A stretch of DNA of 64,000 nucleotides from Candidatus Izemoplasmatales bacterium (GCA_028691315.1 JAQUZN010000001.1:145238-209237), one strand, 5' to 3'; positions 36,614 to 45,772 are shown, numbered from the stretch's first letter. Notes: a model not told the origin generated them from the letters alone. Program-made: numbers and translations.

Positions 36614-36661
36614 GACTGTATAGATCATAATTGATCTATACAGTCATCTGTTTTATTTTTT
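36614..36661. terminator. Terminator after array B
   Basis: GACTGTATAGATCA and TGATCTATACAGTC form a perfect 14-bp stem with a 4-base loop. ATCTGTTTTATTTTTT follows on the plus side, and TTTTTATTTACTTT on the minus side. It can end plus transcripts crossing the array as well as the minus gene at 36663. Confidence 0.88.
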
Positions 36662-36662
36662 G

Positions 36663-37187
36663 TTATTTTACCCAAGATGGGCAACTTCCATGAGCTTTAA
36701 TGGATTTGTGTGCCGGAACTTTCTTCGGTGTTGATTCATAGATACCTTTTCCATTAGCATCTGTTCCAACCAGTTTCGGATATTTCTTTTCGCATTCGGC
36801 ATTTACTTTAATGCTGAGTTCGTAGCTTGATTTCTCTCTTCCGCCAAGAGGAAGTTTTCTTCCGCAATCCAAATAGGTATTAATAAACTCTTTGCTAATT
36901 CCTACCATTGTAATTGCGTCTGCTTTGGTTGCTTCATATTTATCAACCAACTGTGCAGCCTCTTCTTTGCCGATTTTTGTGGTGCTTGCAACTACATTAC
37001 CAAGCATCTTTCTATAATCAGAAGATGGACAATAGTCTTCTTTCTTACCATCTTTATCATAGACTCCCACCGCATACTCTCTGTCATTCAACATCATCTG
37101 CATAACTCTCACTTCATCTTTCTGAGATGAAGAAACTTGAGTCAAACCATCTTTGATCTCTTTCAAAAGCTCTGTCATTTTAGACAT
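36663..37187 (-). CDS. Abundant-type protein of unknown function
   Basis: 174 residues after CTAGGAGGAAT. Codon use is strongly biased to AAG, CAG, CTC and GTT forms and GC is higher than nearby, as in highly expressed genes. It has a helical N-terminus (MSKMTELLKEIKDGLTQ), a compact centre with 'VGVYDKDGKKEDYCPSSDY', and a Lys-rich C-terminus. No family was recognised. It may be a virion or nucleoid-type protein. It stands alone between the iteron array and the RNAP locus. Confidence 0.7.
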   Translation of the reverse strand: MSKMTELLKEIKDGLTQVSSSQKDEVRVMQMMLNDREYAVGVYDKDGKKEDYCPSSDYRKMLGNVVASTTKIGKEEAAQLVDKYEATKADAITMVGISKEFINTYLDCGRKLPLGGREKSSYELSIKVNAECEKKYPKLVGTDANGKGIYESTPKKVPAHKSIKAHGSCPSWVK

Positions 37188-37258
37188 AAATTCATTCCTC
37201 CTAGATTTTTCTTTTACTTTTTATATAGTTAATATGATACGTTTATACTACTTAGTTA

Positions 37259-37284
37259 AGTATTGTGTACAAACGTACAATACT
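37259..37284. promoter_or_regulatory. Inverted repeat upstream of the 174-residue gene
   Basis: AGTATTGT and ACAATACT flank a 10-base centre containing GTAC twice. It lies 72-97 bases upstream of the minus-strand start at 37187 and could be an operator or promoter element. Confidence 0.4.
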
Positions 37285-37320
37285 AAATATACCTTATATG
37301 GTAGTTTATCAATTAAAAAA

Positions 37321-37452
37321 TTATCGTTCCATATAATAAATTAATGGAATTGGTTTTGGTCTTTTTCCTTTTTTCTTAATAAATTCATCAATTTCTTCTT
37401 TTGACATCTCTGTCAATTTCTTAATAAAGTTTTCTTTTTTAATATCATCCAT
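37321..37452 (-). CDS. Small basic protein, 43 residues
   Basis: The start is taken at 37452, 8 bases after AGAGAGGT (a longer in-frame extension to 37527 has no ribosome site). The sequence has a Lys/Glu helix (EMSKEEIDEFIKKKGKRP) and ends PIPLIYYMER. This type of short Lys-rich 'eFIKKKGK.PKPI' protein is seen in phages and clostridia without known function. It lies between the abundant-type gene and the RNAP gene. Confidence 0.5.
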   Translation of the reverse strand: MDDIKKENFIKKLTEMSKEEIDEFIKKKGKRPKPIPLIYYMER

Positions 37453-37584
37453 CTTATAATACCTCTCTACATAGTTCTTTATTATCAATGAGTTATCGGT
37501 GTAATTATTTATAATTATCCCATACAAGGTTTATTTAAGCTTATAGTCAGAACAAATAAATAATTTAGAAGGAGGATATATCGT

Positions 37585-40500
37585 ATGTTTTTCTTAGATG
37601 AACTCATGAAAAATAAAATAACAAAGAAGAAGTTTTTACTTCCTTTGGATGATAAAAATAAACGAAAGGGAAGTCTTGTTCACTTATTAACACCAAATTT
37701 TAATTCTTCTCTTAATATGATCCATAATCAAAAGATCATGCCAAAATATTTCTTTTCTTATTATATGGAAAAGTTTCCAATGTATTATATTAATTCGAAG
37801 ATGAATGTAAATAGTAAAGAAGAAGTTCCAGAAATGGTAGAAGAGGTTGTAGTTCCTGTTCGTGCGGAGAGTAACAATGGATATTTCACATTTCATGGTT
37901 TAGATCGTGATGTAGAAGCTTTAATGGATATTCTGAGACCGGATATGATTAAATATTTTCAAAAGATTTATCGTATTAAGATAAAAAAAGTGGATGTATA
38001 TATTACACATGGGGATCTTACGCAAAGTTGTACATCAGATAAAATTATCATGGCTAGTAAAACAACCTTTGATAAAAGATCTTATCTTGATTACGAAAAA
38101 TATATCCTTATGTATATGCATTTACTATCTGCTCAGATTGCTAACCCAAAAATTAATGAGAATCTTATGATGGCTTCTGCTTTAGTGATGAGTGGAATCT
38201 ATCGTGAAGATAAACCAGAATATGGATTTGGGTTTTCTCTCACTTCATTATGTAATTTAATTAATCAATATATCAAGATAAAAGGACAGCAGGATTTTAT
38301 TGATAAAGTATTAATTAAAAATAATACGATAAAAATGACAATAGAAATCTTTAAAGATATATTTGAGAATAAAAATGAGTTATCAGTAATGCTAAATAAA
38401 AAGAACCGATCGATTTTATCAATAAAAGAATCAATGGTATTAGATGAATCTTCCGATTGTTCATATGAACTAAATTGTTTAAAAGAGGGATATCTTCCGA
38501 TTAATGAAAACCTTACCGCAGTTTTCCATGAAGCGAATTCTTCTTATGATCAGATACTGAGAAGAAATCTATTTAAAGACCGAATCAAAACTAATAAGGA
38601 TTTATTAGCGATCTATAAAGATCATATGACGAAAATGCCAAACATCAAGTATGCTTATCTTCGATTAGATAAGTATAAAGGAAAGAATCTATATAATGAT
38701 CTTTATTATTATAATGAAGTATTCTTCCGTAACAATGGTTTTTCTCATTTAAGAAAATATCAAGTCTATCTGGATTTGATGGAACGAATGATTGTAGATA
38801 AAAGATTTAATCAAGAATATTCTAAAAAAACAGTATTAGTTCCAGTTGCTGATTGGATGGAATTTACCAAGCCAAATAATGGCGCACTGTGGTTAATTGC
38901 GAATGGTGTTAATCCAATCTCTTGTTTTTATCGTTCTTTGCTTCTTAGCCCCAATTACTTAAAGGATACTTACAAAGATATCAATTTTGTTTTTATGGGA
39001 CAGAAGAGTTATTTCGTTGTAGATTTTTCTCAAGAGAATGATATTAATAAAATAAAGACGTTATTTTTAAAGCATATCAAATTATTATGTAGAAATTATG
39101 AACCAACGGATAGCGAAGATGAAACAGATGAAGAAGGTAGAGAATCTTCCCCAAAAGCGATTGCTACTGATATCATTGAGAAGATTGAGAAAACTCAAAG
39201 ACTTAATATCACAAACATCACGCCATCTAATGCAGTAATTAAGCAACCTCAAGTAGCTGCTAACGTAACAAAAGCTGCTATTACCGCAGTTGTTGCAAAA
39301 AATGCAACTACTAAACCAAAGGAAGAACTTAAGTCATCCAAACCAGAAAAAAAAGAAATAAAGCCAAAAGTTTCAGAAAAGAAACCTCCGAAGGTTAAAG
39401 ATGAAATTAATAAGGATGAATTAAAACAAGAATTGATAGATAGGGTTACTGTAGCTTCTTCTACTGCTAAAGATACAGAAGATGCAATTGATATATTGGA
39501 TGATGATGAAAGAGTAAAAGAAATTCTTGCTACATTAGCTATGGATGCAGATGATGGTCCTAAAATGAGTGCAGCTAGAACTTCTCGTCTATTAAAATTA
39601 GAGGATGATTTCTTAGATAAAGAATTTAAGAATAAAAGTATTCGAGATATTCTCCAATTTGATGAAACGGAAGAAGCAATTGAAATAGAACCTATTTCAT
39701 TAGATATCGACTCTGTTAATCAAGAATGGCAAGAATTAAGATATGCAAATGTTAATCAGAAATATAATCTAGATAAAGATATCTTAGCAATGTTTAATTT
39801 CTTCCATGATAAGAAATACCCATTAGTTGTAAAAGATATTAAAGTAGAAGATACTTCTACTAGTGATGATGCTGTTGAAACTTATTCCGTAGTGTATGAA
39901 AATGAACAAGGAAAACGATTCACGGTAGTAATTGATATTCCGAAATTCATAGACGGTAAGTATATGAAATTAAGAGGTAATACAAAAAATATATCATCTC
40001 AATTATTCCCGATGCCAATTATGAAGACAGAAGAAGATACCGTTCAAATTGCTAGTTGTTATAACAAAATCTTTGTTAGAAGATTTGGAACGACGACAGG
40101 AAAGACCAATGTAGGTGCAGATAGATTAGTCAAAACTTTAAATAAGAACAAATTTAACAATCTCCGTATATTGGAAGGGGACAACTCAAGAGTTTGCTCT
40201 AAATACGAAGTTCCAGTAGATTATATTGATATTGGTTCTATCTATTCTGAATTAGAAACTGATAGCGTTTTATTTCAATTTAATCAAGATAAGTTAAGAA
40301 AAGAATACGGAGATATAATTGATTTAAAACAAGGATTCCCAATTGGTTATCATAAAATAAGAAAAGAAATCATTTATTATCGACCAGAAAAAGATGCTTT
40401 TCAATTTTTATCTAGTATGATTACAAACTTTTTATCATATGATATACCGGATTTTGCAAAAGCGTATAATAAAACATCCGTATCTGTTAAATACACTTTC

Positions 40501-42657
40501 TCACAAGCAAGTATATTAGGTGTTCGTATACCGCTTGTTGTTATTTGTGCTTATTCAGAAGGTCTTGAAAAAGTTATGAAAAAAGCTAATATCAGATATG
40601 AGATTAGTGAAAAAAGACCTCAATATAATAAAGATGGTCAAGATATTATTCGATGGAAAGATGGTTATTTATTATATGATTTGAATTATGCTTCATCATT
40701 ACTGATGAATGGATTAAAGGTTTGCAATACAGAGGATTTCTCGATAGCTGAAATGAATCGTAAAACTACATATATCAATTTCTTAGATTCGTTTGGTGGT
40801 AGAATTAAAGCCGATGGTTTAGATAACTTCTATGAATTATTCATCGATAAACCTATTACATTTAATTCATTAAAGTATTATAAATTACCAACAGACTATA
40901 TTGAATTATTAGTATATGCAAATCAGTTATTAACAGATAACCATTTTATCAATCATACATCCATTGATGCTTCTCGACGTATCCGTAGACAGGAATTAAT
41001 TGCTGATCTATTATATCGTGAAGTGCTATCAAAAGCGTATGGGGATTATGTAAACCAAATTAAACATCGTGGTCAAGGATCATTCTCTGTTAAGAGAAAT
41101 GGTTTGATCAATGCCGTTTTATTAAATAATACAACTGAAGATCTATCTATTATCAATCCGGTAAATGAGTATGAATCATATAACCGTGTTTCTCCGGAAG
41201 GACCTGGTGGTTTAAATGCTTCCAGAGCATACACTTTAGAGAAACGTGGATATGATGAATCAATGCAAAACGTATTGTCAATGTCTACCGGATTTTCCGA
41301 GAAGGTTGGTATTCCCAGACAGGCAACCATTGATGCAAATATAAATGGTTATCGTGGATATATCACTAATAATTCAGAGGATGATAAGGATGAAATCAAT
41401 GTAACCAAAACATTAGCTATGACGGAAGCTTTAACTCCATATGGTATTACTAGAGATGATCCATTCCGTTCTGCTATGAACTTTGTACAGACATCGAAAC
41501 ATGGTATGAGATGTAGACAAGCGGATCCTTTATTAATTACTACTGGTGCTGATGAAGCTCTTCCATATTTGATCTCCAATACATTTGCTTATAAATCCCA
41601 AGGAAATGGTCAAGTCATTGAGAAAGATGATAATCATTTGTTAATTCGGTATGACAATAAGAATGGTGAACCTACGTATGATTATATCGATTTAACCGAG
41701 CAAGTAGAAAAAAATTCAAGTAGTGGATTCTTTGTTATCTTGAAATTAGATAGTGATCTTAAAGTAGGAAATAAAATTAAAGAAGGTCAAGTAATAGCAT
41801 ATGACAAAACATCATTTTCTAATTCAGTAGGAATGAATGACAATATTGCTTATAATGTCGGCACCCTTAATAAATTTGCTATTTTAAATACAGATGAAGG
41901 ATATGAAGATAGTGCTATTATTTCTCAAGATTTATCTGCAAAAATGACAACTGATATCGTCATTAAGAAAACAGTTAATCTTCCAAAAGATACTAATATC
42001 TTCAATATGGTTAAGAAAGGTCAATCCATTCGAGAAGGCGATCCTTTATTAATTATTCAAAGACCGTATGATGAAGATGATATGAATACTCTTCTTAAGA
42101 ACCTCGTAGCAGATGAAGATGAGATCACCGAACTTGGAAGACAGCATATATCTTCAAGTGTCACTGGTATTGTACAGGATATTATTATTTCCAGGACCGT
42201 AGAAAAAAGCGAACTCTCTAGTTCCTTGAAAAAGGCAGTTACAACATATGAAAAATCTATTAATGAAAAGAAAAAAATAATGGAGCAATACAATATCGAT
42301 AAAAAGAACGATCTACCTTCTACGGATGTATTACCTTCTACTGGTAAACTCAAAAACAGTGAAGATGGAGTCTTAATAGAGTTCTTTTTAAAATATGAAG
42401 ATAAGATGGCTGTTGGAGATAAGTTGATCTATTGGTCTGCATTGAAAGGTGTAGTAAAAGATATTTTCCCAGAAGGAAAAGAGCCTAGAAGTGAATTTAG
42501 ACCAGATGAAAAAATACATTCCTTACTTTCTATTGGTTCTGTAAATGGTCGTATGACATGTTCTATTATCATAACTTCCGTTATTAATAAAGGATTAATA
42601 GAATTAAGTAGAAAAGTAAAAGATATATTAGGAATTAAATATGATATAAATTTATAA
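37585..42657 (+). CDS. Phage RNA polymerase beta subunit, full-length with long N-terminal extension
   Basis: 1690 residues after GAAGGAGGATAT. Residues 1 to about 500 are an unrecognised domain. Residues about 505-640 are an Ala/Lys/Pro-rich linker. The beta core then follows. Around 790-830 the IDIPKFIDGKYMKLRGN segment and 'SSQLFPMPIMKT' match the protrusion/fork strand and Ql-PG region. Around 1200-1265, RVSPEGPGGLNASRAYTLEK, then 'SMSTGFSEKVGIPRQATID' and 'GYRGYI', match the rifampicin-region block (RRLSALGPGGL...PEGPNIGLI). Around 1600-1670, KMAVGDKLIYWSALKGVV and 'SVNGRMTCS' match the GDK..gRHG.KGV and C-terminal clamp segments. Many phages split beta into two genes, but here it is one polypeptide. 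The catalytic beta-prime subunit is not in this window. It is probably part of a phage polymerase transcribing phage promoters. Confidence 0.8.
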   Translation: MFFLDELMKNKITKKKFLLPLDDKNKRKGSLVHLLTPNFNSSLNMIHNQKIMPKYFFSYYMEKFPMYYINSKMNVNSKEEVPEMVEEVVVPVRAESNNGYFTFHGLDRDVEALMDILRPDMIKYFQKIYRIKIKKVDVYITHGDLTQSCTSDKIIMASKTTFDKRSYLDYEKYILMYMHLLSAQIANPKINENLMMASALVMSGIYREDKPEYGFGFSLTSLCNLINQYIKIKGQQDFIDKVLIKNNTIKMTIEIFKDIFENKNELSVMLNKKNRSILSIKESMVLDESSDCSYELNCLKEGYLPINENLTAVFHEANSSYDQILRRNLFKDRIKTNKDLLAIYKDHMTKMPNIKYAYLRLDKYKGKNLYNDLYYYNEVFFRNNGFSHLRKYQVYLDLMERMIVDKRFNQEYSKKTVLVPVADWMEFTKPNNGALWLIANGVNPISCFYRSLLLSPNYLKDTYKDINFVFMGQKSYFVVDFSQENDINKIKTLFLKHIKLLCRNYEPTDSEDETDEEGRESSPKAIATDIIEKIEKTQRLNITNITPSNAVIKQPQVAANVTKAAITAVVAKNATTKPKEELKSSKPEKKEIKPKVSEKKPPKVKDEINKDELKQELIDRVTVASSTAKDTEDAIDILDDDERVKEILATLAMDADDGPKMSAARTSRLLKLEDDFLDKEFKNKSIRDILQFDETEEAIEIEPISLDIDSVNQEWQELRYANVNQKYNLDKDILAMFNFFHDKKYPLVVKDIKVEDTSTSDDAVETYSVVYENEQGKRFTVVIDIPKFIDGKYMKLRGNTKNISSQLFPMPIMKTEEDTVQIASCYNKIFVRRFGTTTGKTNVGADRLVKTLNKNKFNNLRILEGDNSRVCSKYEVPVDYIDIGSIYSELETDSVLFQFNQDKLRKEYGDIIDLKQGFPIGYHKIRKEIIYYRPEKDAFQFLSSMITNFLSYDIPDFAKAYNKTSVSVKYTFSQASILGVRIPLVVICAYSEGLEKVMKKANIRYEISEKRPQYNKDGQDIIRWKDGYLLYDLNYASSLLMNGLKVCNTEDFSIAEMNRKTTYINFLDSFGGRIKADGLDNFYELFIDKPITFNSLKYYKLPTDYIELLVYANQLLTDNHFINHTSIDASRRIRRQELIADLLYREVLSKAYGDYVNQIKHRGQGSFSVKRNGLINAVLLNNTTEDLSIINPVNEYESYNRVSPEGPGGLNASRAYTLEKRGYDESMQNVLSMSTGFSEKVGIPRQATIDANINGYRGYITNNSEDDKDEINVTKTLAMTEALTPYGITRDDPFRSAMNFVQTSKHGMRCRQADPLLITTGADEALPYLISNTFAYKSQGNGQVIEKDDNHLLIRYDNKNGEPTYDYIDLTEQVEKNSSSGFFVILKLDSDLKVGNKIKEGQVIAYDKTSFSNSVGMNDNIAYNVGTLNKFAILNTDEGYEDSAIISQDLSAKMTTDIVIKKTVNLPKDTNIFNMVKKGQSIREGDPLLIIQRPYDEDDMNTLLKNLVADEDEITELGRQHISSSVTGIVQDIIISRTVEKSELSSSLKKAVTTYEKSINEKKKIMEQYNIDKKNDLPSTDVLPSTGKLKNSEDGVLIEFFLKYEDKMAVGDKLIYWSALKGVVKDIFPEGKEPRSEFRPDEKIHSLLSIGSVNGRMTCSIIITSVINKGLIELSRKVKDILGIKYDINL

Positions 42658-42664
42658 AAAATAA

Positions 42665-42694
42665 ACCACTATAGAGATTTTCCTCTATAGTGGT
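42665..42694. terminator. Terminator after the RNAP gene
   Basis: ACCACTATAGAG and CTCTATAGTGGT form a 12-bp stem with a 6-base loop. The T-run is weak on the plus side (ATTCTTTGAAG) but strong on the minus side (TTTATTTTTT), so plus readthrough into the repeat array is plausible. Confidence 0.7.
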
Positions 42695-42710
42695 ATTCTT
42701 TGAAGTTTTT

Positions 42711-43352
42711 TGAAATTATACTCATATATGAATCTTTATTTCATCATGAAATTATAATGAATCTTGATTCTTTATGACTTTGTGAAATACTAGAATAGGA
42801 TGAATCTTTTAAGTCTTGTGAAATAATCAAATACTCTTGAATCTTTACATGTCTATGAAATAGTAGTCAGCAATGAATCTCATTACTCTATTATGATATA
42901 ATTTAAATCATTGATTCTTTTTTGTAATATGAAATATTATCAGGACATGAATCTTTACTCAACTTTGAAATTATATTATTTTGCGAATCTTTAAATCAAT
43001 TTGAATTATTAGTAATGCATGAATCTTTTAAGTCTTTTGAAATGTTAGTGTCATATGAATCTTTTTCACACCGTGAAATATTAGATCTTTATGAATCTTT
43101 ATGCGACTTTGAAATTTTAACAAATCATGAATCTCTACTTCCCTATGAAATATTAATGGATGTCGAATCTTTACTTTTCTATGAAATTATAGGTTGCAAT
43201 GAATCTTTACTCAACTTTGAAATATTTTATAACACTGAATCTTTACTTTACTATGAAATAATAACAAGTATTGAATCTTTATTTACTTATGAAATATTTT
43301 GTATTGATGAATCTTTATATAATTTTGAAATGCTAATCATGTGTGAATCACA
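42711..43352 (-). repeat. 18-bp iteron array C (36 elements)
   Basis: TGAATCTTT-type and TGAAATATT-type 9-mers alternate with 18-bp steps from 42711 to 43344. There are only three small slips (near 42838, 42894 and 42912), and from 42912 to 43344 every step is exactly 18. These are the reverse complements of the array B elements, so array C is inverted relative to A and B. Most 9-bp spacers vary, although one TTTACTCAACTT block occurs twice (42949 and 43201). The 36-bp double unit equals 12 codons, which creates a chance open frame at 43015-43386. A terminator follows on the plus strand. Confidence 0.94.
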
Positions 43353-43398
43353 GAGTAGCACATTATTAGTACTACTCTGTATGTAAGTTTTTTATTTT
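43350..43398 (+). terminator. Plus-strand terminator at the end of array C
   Basis: ACAGAGTAG pairs with CTACTCTGT (loop of 13), and a T-rich run (GTTTTTTATTTTTG) follows. The T-run overlaps the end of the convergent gene at 43392. Its position means plus-strand transcripts crossing array C would be ended here. Confidence 0.75.
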
Positions 43399-43898
43399 TG
43401 ATCTCTTGGATCTTCTTTGATTTTCCATCCGGTCATCAGCAGAGCATCTTCATACCCATCAACCGATCTTTGTCCAGATAAAGTAATTGTAAGATCAACA
43501 GAAGTAATTTCTGATCGATCTCGTCCCTTTTTATCATAAGATATAAACCACCCAAAACCAACAAAGTCATTTGTCTGAATAAACATTTTATTTGGTCTGA
43601 GTGTGAGAATTGTTCTCATATTTCCCATAACCTCTACATTTGGTACATTCATCGCAGTATAAGAAATTACATTACGAATCATAGCTTCAAGTAGAGTATC
43701 TTCTTCATATTCTTTATTAATTTTATAATTAGCATCAGGTGTTGCATAGAGCACCACTTCAATCACTGGATGTGCTTCTAGCAATTTATCTAATGCATCT
43801 TCTACTGTTGTGCAAGAAAAAGTATAAGTCTTATTTACATACTTCTTCGGTCCATTGTTTCTCCTGTTATCGTTTCTCTCATAACTTCTTTTAATCAT
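43392..43898 (-). CDS. Small phage protein of unknown function
   Basis: 168 residues after TTAAGGAGAAT. The basic N-terminus (KRSYERNDNRRNNGPKKY) looks nucleic-acid-binding or disordered. The rest is an alpha/beta domain ('CTTVEDALDKLLEAHPVIEVVLYATPD' is read in two parts: residues 28-43 and 44-54). It ends in a 'GYEDALLMTGWKIKED' strand-helix. No family was recognised. It sits 14 bases downstream of the gene at 43913 and is cotranscribed. Confidence 0.65.
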   Translation of the reverse strand: MIKRSYERNDNRRNNGPKKYVNKTYTFSCTTVEDALDKLLEAHPVIEVVLYATPDANYKINKEYEEDTLLEAMIRNVISYTAMNVPNVEVMGNMRTILTLRPNKMFIQTNDFVGFGWFISYDKKGRDRSEITSVDLTITLSGQRSVDGYEDALLMTGWKIKEDPRDQK

Positions 43899-43912
43899 AC
43901 TAATTATTCTCC

Positions 43913-45070
43913 TTAATTATCTTCTATTATCTCATCCACTAAATCTAAAATATTTAATGGAGTAGATTCTTGTTTAGTAGAATCATCTTCAGATTCTTCT
44001 TCATTCTTATAATATATAAATGAATTTTGTTTTAGTTTATCAGAATTCTGATCCTGAATAGCTCGAAAGATTTGAGCAAGAGTATCTGGTAATCGGAATA
44101 ACTGATAATACAGTTTGGAAAAATCGATTTGATAAATATAAGGAACTACTCTTCCTTCTATGGAATCGGAACATGTGGTTCCAATGGATTCTAATTGAAG
44201 TCCATTTAGGAAAACATCATGCTCTTCATCAGAAGGACAGTAGTAAAATATCACGTTAAACTTTTTATGTTCTAATTCTTTTTTGATAAATAGATCTAGA
44301 ATTCTTCGATATCTCTTTGGCATATCGAAATCTAGATCATTTTTTAAGGTCGTCGTCTGTATAATTTCCAGCCTGTCTTTTCCAACCGTACTCGATTTTA
44401 GTTTCGACATAACGGTTTGGAACTGTGGATCAATACTTTCTGATGGAAATAATTCATGGTCATCATCACCATAATAGATTTCACTTGCAATATCAAGATC
44501 ATAGGTTTCATTTAATAATTGGAAATGTGGATGTTGTGCTGGTAAATCTCGCAAATGTTTCATGATGATCCCAACGATAAGATCATTTTTATTTGCATAA
44601 TGTTTCATATACTGCTCTAAGAAAGCAATATAATCTCCAACCGAACCACTGATCAAAAAGTATATCTTCACAGGATCTGAATCATTCTCTGATTCAAATA
44701 AAAATAAATCATATAGATAGCGTATTTCTTTTGTCGCATTACGACATTCATTGTTGATTTTTTGAAAGAAATCCAAACTGTCTAGGAATTGAGTCGTTGT
44801 GTTAGACTCAATTAATATTTTCATGCAAGATAATTCTCTTTCTATCAGAGATCTCATCTCACGATTCGTTTCTAATGTAATCAATTGGTTAAATTGATTA
44901 TAGTATACAATCTGAGAGTCTAACTCAGTAGCTATACTCCCGATACTTATCTTCTTGTTACGTATATCATTATTTTCTAATTCTCTATCTGTTTCTGTTT
45001 TAATATAATCTGTAATAAAAGAAGATTTTGATTCTTTCTTTTGAAATAACTTCTTTAGTTTTTGAAGCAT
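43913..45070 (-). CDS. Unknown phage protein
   Basis: 385 residues from the ATG at 45070, after GGAGGTATCAATTAT (an earlier in-frame start at 45100 is upstream of that site). Lys-rich N-terminus (MLQKLKKLFQKKESKSSF), helical middle, acidic tail (EEESEDDSTKQESTPLNI). Cysteines and a 'NVIFYYCPSDEEHDVFL' segment are visible, but no known domain. It is the first gene of a two-gene minus-strand unit following the 0.7-kb gene-free interval. Confidence 0.65.
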   Translation of the reverse strand: MLQKLKKLFQKKESKSSFITDYIKTETDRELENNDIRNKKISIGSIATELDSQIVYYNQFNQLITLETNREMRSLIERELSCMKILIESNTTTQFLDSLDFFQKINNECRNATKEIRYLYDLFLFESENDSDPVKIYFLISGSVGDYIAFLEQYMKHYANKNDLIVGIIMKHLRDLPAQHPHFQLLNETYDLDIASEIYYGDDDHELFPSESIDPQFQTVMSKLKSSTVGKDRLEIIQTTTLKNDLDFDMPKRYRRILDLFIKKELEHKKFNVIFYYCPSDEEHDVFLNGLQLESIGTTCSDSIEGRVVPYIYQIDFSKLYYQLFRLPDTLAQIFRAIQDQNSDKLKQNSFIYYKNEEESEDDSTKQESTPLNILDLVDEIIEDN

Positions 45071-45139
45071 ATAATTGATACCTCCAAATGAATATATCAC
45101 GATAAATTTATTATGAAGTTAAGGTATTAATAAAAAATA

Positions 45140-45166
45140 AATCATCCAGATTTATCCAGATGATCT
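45140..45166 (-). terminator. Orphan minus-strand terminator/attenuator
   Basis: A hairpin with outer stem ATCATC / GATGAT and a G-U-tolerant inner part is followed on the minus strand by TTTATTTTTTATT. No protein gene lies directly upstream of it on that strand for over 550 bases, so it would end a non-coding transcript or attenuate the 43913 operon. Confidence 0.55.
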
Positions 45167-45187
45167 TTATATTTTAAATACGATATG

Positions 45188-45405
45188 TTATATACTATGT
45201 AATTTCTTACCAAAATACTCCCCCCCCCCTTTAAAACCCCCCCCCTCGAAACCCACCCGACTGGTTCTCCAAGTGGTATTCCTTTGACGTAGTTAATCTC
45301 GCGAGCGTAAGTCGAGCGGCCGTTGATCTTGTCTTTTGGTTTTTGGTTTTGTTTGTTTTTGATGTTCCCCTCAATGGATCCATTAATGAGCCCTTTGGGT
45401 TTTTA
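45188..45405 (-). other. GC-rich island with G-quadruplex-type tracts and a startless open frame
   Basis: In an otherwise AT-rich region the plus strand shows a 10-C run (45220-45229), TTTAAAA, and a 9-C run (45237-45245), preceded on the minus strand by GGGTGGG (45252-45258). On the minus strand this makes four G-tracts with short loops of 1, 6 and 7 bases, the standard quadruplex pattern. GC-rich sites such as CTCGCGAG and CGGCCG lie at 45299-45325. A minus-strand frame stays open from about 45402 to 45166 and reads INGRSTYAREINYVKGI then PLGEPVGWVSRG before the G-tracts, but it has no usable start codon. It may be a decayed gene fragment, a functional G-rich element or an assembly artefact. 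Confidence 0.55.
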
Positions 45406-45720
45406 TATATAAGAAAATTTTTTCTTATAATTTTGTTAGTAGTTTAAATAAAAATTAATTTTTTACAAGTAATATTCTTTGATAATATTGTAATTCAATA
45501 AATTCTATTTTAGTTAATCTTTCTATTTAATAATTCTATGGAAATGAAGTTCAAAACCAAAACATAAAATCTCTTTCGCTTCGCTCTGTTTCATTCTTTT
45601 TGAATGAAACCTTTGATTTAATAATTGTGATTAAGCTAGTGCATCTTGTAGATTTCTTTACTACGTAAAGAAATCGGAAAACCTACCCTTTCATGAAAAC
45701 CATTAATAGAAAAGAAACAA
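45406..45720. other. Gene-free interval with two perfect hairpins, possible ncRNA
   Basis: No ORF with a ribosome site is present. GTTTCATTC and GAATGAAAC (45588-45610, loop of 5) and GATTTCTTTAC with GTAAAGAAATC (45651-45675, loop of 3) form strong hairpins. TATAAGAAAA with TTTTCTTATA lies near 45405-45426. With the G-rich island and the orphan terminator, the interval 45142-45720 could encode a structured minus-strand RNA. This is inference; no known RNA family was recognised. Confidence 0.35.
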
Positions 45721-45722
45721 AA

Positions 45723-45762
45723 AATAAATACATAGGACTATATGAAATCCTATGTATTTATT
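45723..45762. terminator. Terminator downstream of the 45773 gene
   Basis: AATAAATACATAGGA and its complement form a 15-bp stem with a 10-base loop. The minus-strand side is followed by TTTTTTGTTT, so it ends the 46909-45773 transcript. Confidence 0.85.
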
Positions 45763-45772
45763 CTTATTATAA

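Noticed and set aside
36297-43352. CRISPR array
   Set aside because: Repeats are 9 bp with two alternating types and 9-bp spacers, without a long constant repeat, unique 25-40 bp spacers or cas genes.
43015-43386. 123-residue ORF with a 12-residue repeat (HESF...YEIL style)
   Set aside because: It is a by-product of the 36-bp iteron unit (12 codons). It has no ribosome site, the array continues upstream with stops and phase slips, and the sister array in the other orientation is not coding.
45188-45405. Confident protein gene in the GC-rich island
   Set aside because: The frame is open but has no ATG, GTG or TTG with a ribosome site, and the C-runs make the frame uncertain.
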